From WHSW01 sp963851045 (GTDB taxonomy: Bacteria > Actinomycetota > Thermoleophilia > Solirubrobacterales > 70-9), in NCBI GenBank assembly GCA_963851045.1, contig CAWKNC010000001.1:186001-250000 (forward strand): 64,000 bases of DNA, given 5' to 3'. This document shows positions 28,039-36,563 of this stretch, one piece after another (position 1 is the first letter of the stretch; each line of letters starts with the position of its first letter). A program made the translations under genes and the position numbers. Under the pieces are notes generated by a model. It had not been told where the DNA came from. It saw nothing but the letters and a program-made list of their open reading frames with translations, and ran no database searches.

Positions 28039-28755
28039 GTGCTGCAGCGCATCAGGCCCAAGCCGCAATCGAAGTTGACGAAGCGCCGTGCCCTGCTTCC
28101 CGGCCGGCGCGTGCGGCCGCGCAATCGTGTGCTCGCGGCCCTCGGCCTGGCCGATCAGGCGGTGCTGCGCTTCCTGCGCACCCGCGGCCATGCGGAGCCC
28201 GCGGAGACCGTGATGAAGGCGCTCGGCCATGCCGGCGAGTTCGGCGCCGTCTGGGCCGGAATCGGCGCCGTCGGCGCGTCGATTGACCACCGTCGCCGTG
28301 GCCAATGGCTGATTGGCGGTGTCACCGGCCCGCTGGCCATCGGCGTCAATTACGCCATCAAGGTCGCGGTCGGACGCCAGCGGCCTCTGATCGAAGAGCA
28401 TCCCCCGCTCGCAAGGGCCCCGACGAAGCTCTCGTTTCCCTCTGCGCACGCCACCTCCTCGGTCGCCGCCGCGACAGCGCTCGGCCGGGTCGAGCCACGC
28501 GCGCGTCCGTACCTCTTCGGTCTGGCAACGGCGATCTGCATCGGGCGTCCCTATCTGGGAATGCACTACCCGTCTGATGTCGTCGGCGGGGCGGCTCTCG
28601 GTTTCGGGCTCGGCATGGCGGTTCGCGGGCTTGGTATCGCGCCGATCGAGGAGCGCCTGTTCGAACTTGCGATCGACGCCAACGAGTCCTCGCGGGTGAC
28701 ACCCGGAGAGCAACCCGAGGCGGCTCAGCCGGACCTCGGCCCCGCCGCCGCGTGA
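28039..28755 (+). CDS. PAP2-family phosphatase
   Basis: 238 residues. The three phosphatase motifs are KVAVGRQRP (motif 1), PSAHATS (motif 2, with Ala in place of the common Gly) and GRPYLGMHYPSDV (motif 3, catalytic His and Asp). Hydrophobic stretches between them fit a membrane-embedded lipid phosphatase acting on phosphatidate or polyprenyl diphosphate. The GTG at 28039 is chosen because it follows the PLD gene by 19 bp and the preceding codons lack homology. The stop overlaps ychF by GTGA. Confidence 0.88.
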   Translation: MLQRIRPKPQSKLTKRRALLPGRRVRPRNRVLAALGLADQAVLRFLRTRGHAEPAETVMKALGHAGEFGAVWAGIGAVGASIDHRRRGQWLIGGVTGPLAIGVNYAIKVAVGRQRPLIEEHPPLARAPTKLSFPSAHATSSVAAATALGRVEPRARPYLFGLATAICIGRPYLGMHYPSDVVGGAALGFGLGMAVRGLGIAPIEERLFELAIDANESSRVTPGEQPEAAQPDLGPAAA

Positions 28756-29828
28756 AGGTCGGCATCGTCGGCCTGCCGAACGCAGGCAAGTCGACGCTAT
28801 TCAACGCGCTCACGCGAGCCGGTGCCGAAACAGGCGACTACGCGTTCACGACGATCGATCCAAACGTTGCCGTCGTGGGCGTTCCCGACGAGCGGCTCGA
28901 GCGTGTCGCCGAGACCGTCCGCTCCAGCGAGGTCGTGCTCGAGACGATCGAGTTTCACGACATCGCCGGCCTCGTCCCCGGCGCCGCGCAGGGGGAGGGT
29001 CTCGGCAACCAGTTCCTCGCGGCAATCCGCGAAACGGACGCGATCTGTCATGTCGTGCGTTGCCATCACAGCGGCGGCGTCCCCCACCCCGAGGGTCGAA
29101 TCGATCCACTCGACGACATCGAGCTCATCGAGACCGAGCTATTGGCCGCTGATCTCGAGCAGGCCGAGCGCCGACTCGAGCGCGTGATCAAGCAGGCGCG
29201 CTCGGGCGACAAGGAGGCTGTCGCCGAGCAGGGATGGCTCGAGGCTGTCGTCGATGCCCTCGGATCCGGGCGCCCGGTTCGCGACGTGCCGCCACCGGAT
29301 GCGGCCAAGGACGCCCCGCGCCGCCTGTTCGCGCTCACGTCGAAACCGATGCTTTACGTCGCAAACGTCGACGAGGGAGTTGACGAGGTCCCGGAGGCGG
29401 TCGCCGAGCACGCCACGCGAAACGGCGCCATCGCCGTCCCGATCTCCGCGCGGATCGAGGTCGAGCTGGGAGACCTCGGCGATGACGAGGAGGCCGCGGA
29501 GATGCGCGCGGAGCTCGGAGTCTCGGAGTCGGGGCTCGCGCGGTTGATCGGCGCTGCCTTCCAGCTCCTCAACCTGATCGTCTTCTTCACGGCCGGGGAG
29601 GACAAGGAGGCGATGTCGCGCAGCCTTCGCCGTGGTTCAAGCGCGTGGGAAGCGGCGGGAACGATTCACGGCGAGATCCAGCAGGCATTCGTGCGCGCCG
29701 AGGTCGTCGGCTGGAAGGATCTCGTCGAGGCGGGGGGCTACGCGGCAGCTCGCGACCGCGGCCTGCTGCGCACCGAGGGGCGCACCTACGAGGTGGCCGA
29801 CGGAGACGTGATCACGATCAAGGTCTAG
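28752..29828 (+). CDS. ychF: Redox-regulated ribosome-binding ATPase YchF
   Basis: 358 residues of the Obg-related YchF/OLA1 family. The P-loop is GLPNAGKST (residues 7-15), switch II is DIAGLVPGAAQGEG, and the specificity region gives ATP preference in this family. The central helical domain and the C-terminal TGS domain (FFTAGEDKEAMS to YEVADGDVITIKV) are intact. It binds the ribosome and is linked to oxidative stress responses. The GTG start overlaps the PAP2 stop by 4 bp. Confidence 0.96.
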   Translation: MKVGIVGLPNAGKSTLFNALTRAGAETGDYAFTTIDPNVAVVGVPDERLERVAETVRSSEVVLETIEFHDIAGLVPGAAQGEGLGNQFLAAIRETDAICHVVRCHHSGGVPHPEGRIDPLDDIELIETELLAADLEQAERRLERVIKQARSGDKEAVAEQGWLEAVVDALGSGRPVRDVPPPDAAKDAPRRLFALTSKPMLYVANVDEGVDEVPEAVAEHATRNGAIAVPISARIEVELGDLGDDEEAAEMRAELGVSESGLARLIGAAFQLLNLIVFFTAGEDKEAMSRSLRRGSSAWEAAGTIHGEIQQAFVRAEVVGWKDLVEAGGYAAARDRGLLRTEGRTYEVADGDVITIKV

Positions 29829-29843
29829 TACCGGGGAGTCCAT

Positions 29844-30333
29844 ATGTCCGAGCCGTTCATCGTCAATGTCGCCGACGCCGAAGCGCTCTCGTTGCCCGGT
29901 GCGGGCAGCTACGTGCGCTTTGAGACCGACGCCGCGCCTTTCGAGAACTTCGGGATCAACGTCCACGTCCTCGAACCGGGTGAGCCCAATTGCAGGTATC
30001 ACCGCGAGGACGTCCAGGAGTCGTTCCTCGTGCTGTCGGGCGAATGCATCCTCATCCTCGATGAGGTTGAGCATCGTCTGCGCGCCTGGGACTTCGTCAG
30101 TTGCCCCGCCGGCGCCGCCCACGTCTTCGTCGGCGCGCGGCGACCGGCCGTGCTCGATCCTGATGGTCGGCGCTCGCACCGGCCAGGAAATCGCGACCTA
30201 TGTGCCAAGCCCGCTTGCGGCGCGCTACGGGGCCTCTGTGGCTGCGGAGACGACCGACTCCGAGGCTGCCTACGCCGACTGGCCCGACAACTTCACATCG
30301 GGTCGGCTCGACTGGCCACCGCCCGGGCTGTGA
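29844..30333 (+). pseudogene. Cupin domain protein with a +1 frameshift near 30138
   Basis: The gene starts at ATG 29844 behind GGGGAG. It reads as a single-domain cupin with NCRYHREDVQESFLVLSGE (motif 1) and WDFVSCPAGAAHVFVG (motif 2). After HVFVGA the frame opens into a low-complexity sequence, while the neighbouring frame continues sensibly as GDRPCSILMVGARTGQEI up to LDWPPPGL and a TGA at 30331-30333. Removing one base in the GCGCG run around 30134-30139 restores a protein of about 162 residues whose stop overlaps the GNAT start by GTGA, the usual arrangement here. It is either a real mutation or a sequence error. Unrepaired, the first frame runs through into the GNAT. Confidence 0.7.
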
Positions 30334-30884
30334 GCGAAGCTCAACCGCCTGCGGTCGTCACCCGGCGCGGCGGCGTCGAAGACATCGAGGCGATCCTCAA
30401 GAACGTACGCGCGGGCTTTGACACCTACATCGAATTCGCGCCGGCAGGCTGGACGCCACCAAACCCCCGCGTCGACCGTGAGCGCACGCTCGAGGTCCTG
30501 GCCGACGCCGACACCGCGCTGGTGATCGCGGAGGTCGACGGCGAGATCGCGGGCCACGTCGGGCTCACGCCCGCGCGTGACCGACCCCCTGGCGGAGCCA
30601 CCCAGAACGAATGGCGCTCGCGCCGCAAGGTTCCGGGGATGGTCCACCTCTGGCAGCTGTTCGTGACGCCCGCGTGGTGGGGTACGGGCGTCGCCGACGT
30701 CCTGCATCGCGAGTTCATCGCCGAATCCGGTCTGCGTGGCTACAGCCACGGTCGCCTCTACACCCCCGCCGCGCACGAGCGGGCCCGCCGCTTCTATGAG
30801 CGGCGGGGCTGGCGCTCGCTGCGCGAGCAACTCAACCCCGAGCTCGGCCTGGCTCTGGCCGAGTATCGGATCACGCTCGGCTGA
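30330..30884 (+). CDS. GNAT family N-acetyltransferase
   Basis: 184 residues from a GTG at 30330. The fold landmarks are TALVIAEVDGEIAGHVGL (beta-strands 2-3), HLWQLFVTPAWWGTGVADVL (acetyl-CoA-binding loop, Gly-x-Gly-like) and RARRFYERRGWR (C-terminal motif). The acceptor substrate is unknown. It would normally be translationally coupled to the cupin gene through a 4-bp overlap. Because of the cupin frameshift, the cupin ATG frame currently reads straight into this gene and could yield an abnormal 346-residue fusion. Confidence 0.85.
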   Translation: MSEAQPPAVVTRRGGVEDIEAILKNVRAGFDTYIEFAPAGWTPPNPRVDRERTLEVLADADTALVIAEVDGEIAGHVGLTPARDRPPGGATQNEWRSRRKVPGMVHLWQLFVTPAWWGTGVADVLHREFIAESGLRGYSHGRLYTPAAHERARRFYERRGWRSLREQLNPELGLALAEYRITLG

Positions 30885-30893
30885 GGTTCGGCG

Positions 30894-32396
30894 CTACTCG
30901 AGCAATTCGTCACCGCGGCTCGAGACCGTCACGTGAATCGCCCCGGGCTCGACCGCGTAGTCGAGGACCGCGAGCGCCCGCAGCCGGTCGAGCACGAACT
31001 GAAACGCCTTTGCCTGGCGTGGCGATTCGTAGTCTCGGCGAACGTCGAACGACCATCCCGTGGTGTGCAGCGAGTACTCCTCGGTTGCCTGCGGGTTGTT
31101 CGCGATGAGCAGCTCCTGGTAGCTGCGGTCGCGGACCGCGCTCGTCACCTGCAGCGGTGTCGCCGATTTGGCCAGGTTGCGCACGACCCCGCCGATGTAC
31201 GTGAGCGTCGCGAGTGCCCCCGGGCGTAGCGCGCGATAGAGCTCAGGCGACTGATCGAGCTCGGCCGCGAACTGGCCGATATCCGAGTCCGGCTCCCAGC
31301 CGAGGACCGGATCGTCTGGCAGCGGCGCCAGCTCACCGTCGTCCTGGGCGTCGGCGATGTCGTCCGGCTCTGAGAAGACCGGCGTCTCGTTTGAGGGGTG
31401 ATAGACCTCCTCCAGCGTGGCCTTGTTGGTCGCCAGCTCAGCGGTTGCGGCGAGCGCGTCGGGGTCGTCACGCCAGGTGCGCAGCATGTCGCGCGAGGCC
31501 AGCACCTTCCAGAGGTAAAGCGAGGACTCGTCGCCGAAGCCGGCGAGCAGGTCGTATGCCTTCGCGTGCGAATCGGGGGAGGAGTCAAAGAAGACGCGGG
31601 GATAGCTCAGCTCCTCCGCGCTCACCAGCGACCCGATCGGGCCGTCGGACTCGTCGCCCGCGTATGCGCGTAAGACGGTCTCGAGGTTGCCGATCCCCAT
31701 GTGGTAGGAGACCACGCCGAGGTCGGGATCGCCAAAGCGCTCCTGGGCGATCGCGAGATACCGCGCCGAGCCGTCGATCGCAGCTTCCGGGTCGAAGCGC
31801 TGATCGATCTGCCTGCGCTGCGCGAGAATGCGCTCCGTCTCCTGGGGCGAATCCGCGCGTGAGAGGCGCTTCGTCAGCGCGACGCTCTGCGGCAGGTCGA
31901 CGGACATGCCAAGGAAGTCGGTGGCCGTTGACGGGATGATCTGCCCGAGTCCGGCGGCCGATTCGGGAGTTGGGCCGGCGATCACATCGGGACGGCCCGC
32001 GCTCTCGAGGAAGATCACCGCCTCGAGCATGTCCGCATCGACATCGTGCTCTGTCGCTGCCGCCTCGATCTGTGGGCGCCACTGCGCCGTCCGCTCGGCG
32101 GAGGCGACGACTCCTCCCGGGCTCTTCGCGAAGATCACGTGCGATGACCCGAGAGCGGCCTGGCGCTCGAAGTCGGCGACCCGTCCCGCCCTGTATGCGA
32201 ACGGATCGTTCTCTGGCGACGCGGCGGCGCTAACGCCCCCGGTGATCGATTCAACCTGTACGTCGAGGGGGTCGCGATCGCCAAGGCCGAGCGCGATTGC
32301 GATCGCCGCAATCGCCGCCGCGATCGCGACCAGGGCGAAGATCCCGGCCGCGACGCGAACGAAGAAACCCCCGCCTCGCACCGGCTCGTCGTGCAT
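30894..32396 (-). CDS. Membrane-anchored lytic transglycosylase (SLT) with C-terminal DUF5715/M15-like domain
   Basis: 500 residues. An N-terminal membrane anchor (VAAGIFALVAIAAAIAAIAI) is followed by a goose-lysozyme-like SLT domain. Its catalytic Glu lies in VIFLESAGRP, and SAAGLGQIIPSTATDFLG and GVVSYHMGIGNLE are the family motifs. The C-terminal region (about 400-500) contains LQVTSAVRDRSYQELL and EYSLHTTGWSFDVRR, resembling DUF5715 and LAS-type peptidase substrate loops with His and Asp. It probably cleaves peptidoglycan glycan strands outside the membrane, with a second wall-binding or peptidase-like module. It lies next to a SpoIID-like gene. Confidence 0.85.
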   Translation of the reverse strand: MHDEPVRGGGFFVRVAAGIFALVAIAAAIAAIAIALGLGDRDPLDVQVESITGGVSAAASPENDPFAYRAGRVADFERQAALGSSHVIFAKSPGGVVASAERTAQWRPQIEAAATEHDVDADMLEAVIFLESAGRPDVIAGPTPESAAGLGQIIPSTATDFLGMSVDLPQSVALTKRLSRADSPQETERILAQRRQIDQRFDPEAAIDGSARYLAIAQERFGDPDLGVVSYHMGIGNLETVLRAYAGDESDGPIGSLVSAEELSYPRVFFDSSPDSHAKAYDLLAGFGDESSLYLWKVLASRDMLRTWRDDPDALAATAELATNKATLEEVYHPSNETPVFSEPDDIADAQDDGELAPLPDDPVLGWEPDSDIGQFAAELDQSPELYRALRPGALATLTYIGGVVRNLAKSATPLQVTSAVRDRSYQELLIANNPQATEEYSLHTTGWSFDVRRDYESPRQAKAFQFVLDRLRALAVLDYAVEPGAIHVTVSSRGDELLE

Positions 32397-32421
32397 CCGA
32401 AGCCATGTTAGGTTGACGCCC

Positions 32422-33408
32422 GTGCGAACCGAGGCACGCTTCCCCGGCCTCGACCAGGGGGCAGCGCACTACGAGAGCTTCTATCTGAAGGCCACGCGCC
32501 CGGGCGGCGGCCAGGGCATCTGGATTCGCCATACGGTGCACAAGCGCCCCGGCTCCAGCCTCGAGGCGTCTGTGTGGTTCACCCTCTTCGACGCAGAGGC
32601 GATGGGCCCACGCGCGACAAAGGTGACCGTCGACGCTGAGCAGGTGAGCGGCGGAGGCGACAGCTACATCGAGGTTGGCGACACCGTTTTCGCCAGCGGA
32701 CTGGCCAGGGGCGCGGCCAAGTCCGGCGAGCTCGAGGCGAGCTGGGATCTTCGCTTCGAGCCCGGCCCGCCGGCGTTTCGGCACCTGCCGTACTCGTTCT
32801 TGTACTCCGCCCCACTGCCCAAGACGAAGCTGCTCTCGCCCTACCCCGACGCCCGATTCAGCGGCACGGTGACCGTCGACGGAGAGGTCCTCGCGGTCGA
32901 CGGCTGGCCCGGCATGGTCGGGCACAACTGGGGCTCCGAGCACGCCGAGCGTTGGATCTGGATGCAGGCAAACGAGTTTCGTGAGAGCGACGGCTGGTTT
33001 GACGCGGGGCTCGGGCGGATCAAGCTCGGCCCCTTGACAACGCCCTGGATTGCAAACGCGATGCTCTGTCTCGACGGTGTCGAGCACCGCCTGGGCGGCC
33101 TCGACCGGATCCGCTCGACCCGGGTCGAGGAGGAGCCGACCGAGTGCGAGTTCGAGCTCACCGGCAAGGACATCAAGGTCCGCGGCCGCGTTGCCGGCGA
33201 GCCGCGCAGCTTCGTGGCCTGGGTCTACGCCGACCCGGTCGGGCCGCAGCACAACGCCCTCAACTGCTCGATCTCAGATCTCGAGCTGACGGTCGAGCGC
33301 AGGGGCGAGCCGATGCGCCGGCTCGAGTGTGTCGGTGCCGCGGCCTACGAATTGGGCACGCGGGACACGAACCACGGGATCGAGCTGCAGCCGTACCCGG
33401 ACGGCTGA
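32422..33408 (+). CDS. AttH/CrtC-like lipocalin-fold protein (hydroxyneurosporene synthase/tocopherol cyclase-like)
   Basis: 328 residues, beta-rich, no signal peptide, starting at a GTG 25 bp from the divergent transglycosylase gene. The conserved GMVGHNWGSEHAERWIWM segment is characteristic of the CrtC/AttH double-lipocalin superfamily, whose members hydrate carotenoids or bind hydrophobic ligands. No carotenoid genes are nearby, so the ligand is unknown. Related actinobacterial proteins are usually annotated as hypothetical. Confidence 0.72.
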   Translation: MRTEARFPGLDQGAAHYESFYLKATRPGGGQGIWIRHTVHKRPGSSLEASVWFTLFDAEAMGPRATKVTVDAEQVSGGGDSYIEVGDTVFASGLARGAAKSGELEASWDLRFEPGPPAFRHLPYSFLYSAPLPKTKLLSPYPDARFSGTVTVDGEVLAVDGWPGMVGHNWGSEHAERWIWMQANEFRESDGWFDAGLGRIKLGPLTTPWIANAMLCLDGVEHRLGGLDRIRSTRVEEEPTECEFELTGKDIKVRGRVAGEPRSFVAWVYADPVGPQHNALNCSISDLELTVERRGEPMRRLECVGAAAYELGTRDTNHGIELQPYPDG

Positions 33409-33418
33409 CCCAGGCGGG

Positions 33419-34507
33419 CTAACGATGCTTGAAGCGCGCCCAGGTCGACATCAGGCCGAGGCGCGAGCGCAGGGTATCGCCGGTGACGGTGGTCGATTCG
33501 CTCGATCCGACTATCCGCGCCTTGACGATGCGCGGCGACGAGCCTTTCTTGATCACGTCGATCTTCTTGAGCCTGCCGCTGAACAACCCACGCAGCTTGG
33601 TCTCCATGTCGTCGTCGGAGTAGGTCTCGGTCCAGTTGTGAACCGGTGAGAGATCGTCGTAGGGATCCTTGACTGACTTCAGGTAGGGCACTGGGCTCCC
33701 ACCGGCGAACCCGAACTCGGCATCCTCAGTTCGTCCTCCCGAGGTCGAGAAGTAGTAGGTGACGGCAAGGTCGCCCTTGTAGGTGACGACCTCCTTGGCG
33801 GTGTCGGCGACGGCCGCGTTGGTCGCCTTGGTCTCAGACCCCTTACCCCCGTAGACCTGGCTGCGGGTGTCGGCGTAGTGATCGAAGACGCCACCACGCG
33901 AGGTGGCGAGGCCGTAGGTGCGGGCGACAACGGCCTGAGCGCGCAGCGCGTCGGCCGGCCAGGACGAAGGTGACTCGTTGGCGACGACGCCGCGGACGTA
34001 GTCCTCGGTGCCGAGGAGGTTGATGACCAAGAGCTGGCCGCCGTCCTCGTGGGCGACGAGGCTGCCGCGATAGGAGCCGTAGCCAGAGATCTTCAGCCCA
34101 CTCGACGCCTTCCCTTCGCCACCGCAGGAGGCGAGCCGGTCGCCACTCGAGTCGCGCAGCTCGACCCCGCCGCCGGCGGCGACAAAGGTGAACTTCTTGC
34201 GCTTCTCGAGGCGCTTGCCGCACGCCTTGCCCGCGCCGCTGAACTCGACGGAGCCCGACTGCCCGAGCAGCACGCGCACACGCCCCGACTCTTTGCCGAG
34301 GTCGGTCCCCGAGTAGTAGTGAGAGAGGATCTTCTTGTAGCGGACGCCGTTCTCTGCAAATCCGTAGGCGCCGTACTGGGACAGGCCCACACCATGGCCG
34401 AAGCCATGGCCCTTGACGGTCCATTTGGCAGCGGCCGACGTCGCGGCGAGGCAGAGCCCTGCCGCGACGGCGAGCACAATCGTCAATGTTCGCTTGGCGA
34501 AGCTCAT
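33419..34507 (-). CDS. SpoIID/LytB-domain secreted protein
   Basis: 362 residues with a signal peptide (TIVLAVAAGLCLAATSAAA). The conserved GHGFGHGVGLSQYGAYGF follows directly after it. The SpoIID core (about 165-290) has ANESPSSWPADALRAQAVVA with the catalytic Glu, and YYFSTSGGRTEDAEF. SpoIID enzymes are lytic transglycosylases that cut denuded glycan strands; in non-sporulating actinobacteria the family is thought to act in wall remodelling. The ATG at 34507 is chosen because the signal peptide begins there. Confidence 0.88.
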   Translation of the reverse strand: MSFAKRTLTIVLAVAAGLCLAATSAAAKWTVKGHGFGHGVGLSQYGAYGFAENGVRYKKILSHYYSGTDLGKESGRVRVLLGQSGSVEFSGAGKACGKRLEKRKKFTFVAAGGGVELRDSSGDRLASCGGEGKASSGLKISGYGSYRGSLVAHEDGGQLLVINLLGTEDYVRGVVANESPSSWPADALRAQAVVARTYGLATSRGGVFDHYADTRSQVYGGKGSETKATNAAVADTAKEVVTYKGDLAVTYYFSTSGGRTEDAEFGFAGGSPVPYLKSVKDPYDDLSPVHNWTETYSDDDMETKLRGLFSGRLKKIDVIKKGSSPRIVKARIVGSSESTTVTGDTLRSRLGLMSTWARFKHR

Positions 34508-34568
34508 TGGTTGCGGATCCCCTCCCCTCCCGGACGATACCCTGCGAGCCGATCTAGATGGAGGCGAA

Positions 34569-36035
34569 ATGAGCGACGACGAGCGCGAAAAGAAGGTCCT
34601 TTCGGAGGTGCCCACCCAGCTGCTGATCGGCGGCGAATGGCGCGACGCGAGCAACGGCGACAAGCTGGGAGTCGAGGACCCCGCCACCGGCGACACGCTC
34701 GTCGAGATCGCCAACGCCACCCCCGAGGACGCTCAGGCCGCGATGAACGCGGCCGCAGACGCTCAGGCCGAATGGGGGGCGAGCGAGCCGAACCTGCGCT
34801 CCGAGATCCTCCACAAGGCGTTTGAAGCTCTCAACGATCAGGCCGACGATCTCGCGCTGCTGATGACGCTGGAGATGGGCAAGTCAATTGCCGAGTCGAA
34901 GTCGGAGATCACCTACGCCGCCGAGTTCTTTCGCTGGTTCGCGGGCGAGGCGCTGCGCGTCGACGGCAACTACAAGGTGGCCGGCAACGCGGCCTCGCGA
35001 GTGCTGATCATGCGCCAGCCGGTCGGGCCGTGCTACTTCATCACTCCCTGGAACTTTCCGATGGCGATGGGCACGCGAAAGATCGGCCCGGCGATCGCCG
35101 CGGGCTGCACGATGATCGCCAAGCCCGCACAGCTGACCCCGCTATCGATGCTCAAGCTCGCGGAGATTCTCGGCGAGTGCGGGCTGCCCGACGGCGTCCT
35201 CAACATCCTCACGAGCTCGCACTCGAGCGACGTCTCGGAGCCCGTGATCGGCGACGATCGCTTGCGCAAGCTCTCGTTCACCGGATCGACCGAGGTCGGT
35301 CGCAAGCTGATCGCCCAGGCAGGCGAGAAGGTTCTCAACGTCTCGATGGAGCTGGGCGGCAACGCCCCGTTTGTCGTGTTCGAAGATGCCGATCTCGACG
35401 CGGCGGTCGAGGGCGCGATGATCGCGAAGATGCGCAACATCGGCGAGGCCTGCACCTCGGCCAACCGCTTCCACGTGCACGAGTCAATCGCCGGGGAGTT
35501 TGCCGAGAGGCTCGCCGAGCGTATGGGCGCTCTCAAGCTCGGCAGAGGCACCGATGAGGAGGTCGACGTCGGCCCCCTGGTCAACGCCGACCAGCGCGAC
35601 AAGGTCGCTGAGCTGGTCGCAGATGCCGTCGAGAAGGGCGCCAAGTGCCTCACCGGCGGCAGCGCCCCCGAGGGCGCCGGGTACTTCTACGAGCCGACCG
35701 TGATCAGCGACGTCCCCGATGACGCGCGGGTGCTAACCGAGGAGATCTTCGGCCCGGTCGCTCCGGTCAAGGGCTTTGCGAGCGAGGAGGAGGCGATCGC
35801 GGCGGCCAACGACACCGAGTATGGCCTCGTGGCCTACCTCTACACCAGCGATCTCAAGCGAGCGCTGCGCGTCAGCGAGGCGCTCGAGACGGGGATGATC
35901 GGCCTCAATCAGGGCATGGTCTCCAACGCCGGCGCCCCCTTCGGTGGCGTCAAGCAGTCCGGCGTCGGGCGCGAGGGCGGTGACGAGGGCATCCACGAGT
36001 ACCTCGAGACCAAGTACGTCGCGGTCAATCTCTAA
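34569..36035 (+). CDS. gabD: NAD(P)-dependent succinate-semialdehyde dehydrogenase-like enzyme
   Basis: 488 residues, aldehyde dehydrogenase superfamily, closest in pattern to GabD: TPWNFPMAMGTRKIGPA, the glutamate region MELGGNAPFVVFEDADLD, and the catalytic cysteine in IGEACTSANRF. It would oxidise succinate semialdehyde or a similar aldehyde. The ATG at 34569 has a good ribosome-binding site (GGAGGC at 34560-34565). The final codons and TAA lie inside the left 15-bp duplication of the inserted element, yet the coding sequence is complete. Confidence 0.9.
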   Translation: MSDDEREKKVLSEVPTQLLIGGEWRDASNGDKLGVEDPATGDTLVEIANATPEDAQAAMNAAADAQAEWGASEPNLRSEILHKAFEALNDQADDLALLMTLEMGKSIAESKSEITYAAEFFRWFAGEALRVDGNYKVAGNAASRVLIMRQPVGPCYFITPWNFPMAMGTRKIGPAIAAGCTMIAKPAQLTPLSMLKLAEILGECGLPDGVLNILTSSHSSDVSEPVIGDDRLRKLSFTGSTEVGRKLIAQAGEKVLNVSMELGGNAPFVVFEDADLDAAVEGAMIAKMRNIGEACTSANRFHVHESIAGEFAERLAERMGALKLGRGTDEEVDVGPLVNADQRDKVAELVADAVEKGAKCLTGGSAPEGAGYFYEPTVISDVPDDARVLTEEIFGPVAPVKGFASEEEAIAAANDTEYGLVAYLYTSDLKRALRVSEALETGMIGLNQGMVSNAGAPFGGVKQSGVGREGGDEGIHEYLETKYVAVNL

Positions 36036-36038
36036 GGC
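36024..36038. repeat. Left 15-bp direct repeat (target-site duplication) of inserted element
   Basis: GTCAATCTCTAAGGC, identical to 36549-36563. It contains the gabD TAA stop (36033-36035). The two copies immediately flank the outer ends of the terminal inverted repeats, so they are best read as a target-site duplication. Confidence 0.85.
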
Positions 36039-36548
36039 GGGGTATAGCGGACGCCCGAACCCGGACACCCGGCAATTGTCTGTCCGAAGTTAGGCAGACC
36101 CGGGACTTATTCAGCGAGAACGACCACAATCGATGGGAATGGCACCGATAGAAGCGTTGCGGCGAAGCGATCCTCGGATCGGCACCGGAACAAGTGAATG
36201 GCGGCGACGCGGCCTGGAAGTTGCGCTTCGCATGGGAGTGTGTTTTGAGCGCCACGCCGTGCGATCGACGAGAACGCTCTCGCTACGTCGCAGAGCTTTG
36301 CGTCAGCGCCTCGTCTTCTCGAAGCACCGAACGTCCCGAAATACCCCCTGAGAGGTAGTACCTGGGACGTTCACCCGAACGTCGGAGAGATGCTCCCCCT
36401 GCCTAGCGACGATTCCGCTTCTCGTCCATTTCGGTGCTCCCAAGAACCCTCTCCAGCCTGAGGTGTTCGGCTTCACAGGTGGCGCGCTGGCGTGACGAGG
36501 GAGGCGCATTTGTGCCGAGTGTCCGGGTTCGGGCGACCGCTATACCCC
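36039..36548. mobile_element. 510-bp MITE-like non-autonomous insertion element
   Basis: Perfectly placed terminal inverted repeats bound this segment: 36039-36074 and 36513-36548 match at 34 of 36 positions, with outer ends GGGGTATAGCGG. Identical 15-bp direct repeats flank it. The inside carries only short spurious ORFs and no transposase, and its base composition is less GC-rich than the neighbours. Internal hairpins occur (GTCTG/CAGAC at 36078-36099; GAACGTCCC/GGGACGTTC at 36329-36372). It is therefore probably mobilised in trans by a transposase elsewhere. The GGGG ends recall Tn3-type repeats, but a 15-bp duplication does not fit that family, so I leave the family unassigned. It fills the only non-coding stretch over 300 bp in the window. 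Confidence 0.85.
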
Positions 36549-36563
36549 GTCAATCTCTAAGGC
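36549..36563. repeat. Right 15-bp direct repeat (target-site duplication) of inserted element
   Basis: GTCAATCTCTAAGGC, identical to the copy at 36024-36038. On the minus strand it supplies the TAG stop (36557-36559) of the inhibitor-like lipoprotein gene. Removing the element plus one copy would bring the two convergent genes together with overlapping stop codons. Confidence 0.85.

Noticed and set aside
36133..36351. 72-codon ORF inside the MITE-like element
   Set aside because: No transposase or DNA-binding motif, no convincing ribosome-binding site, and low-complexity Arg content. Treated as non-coding.
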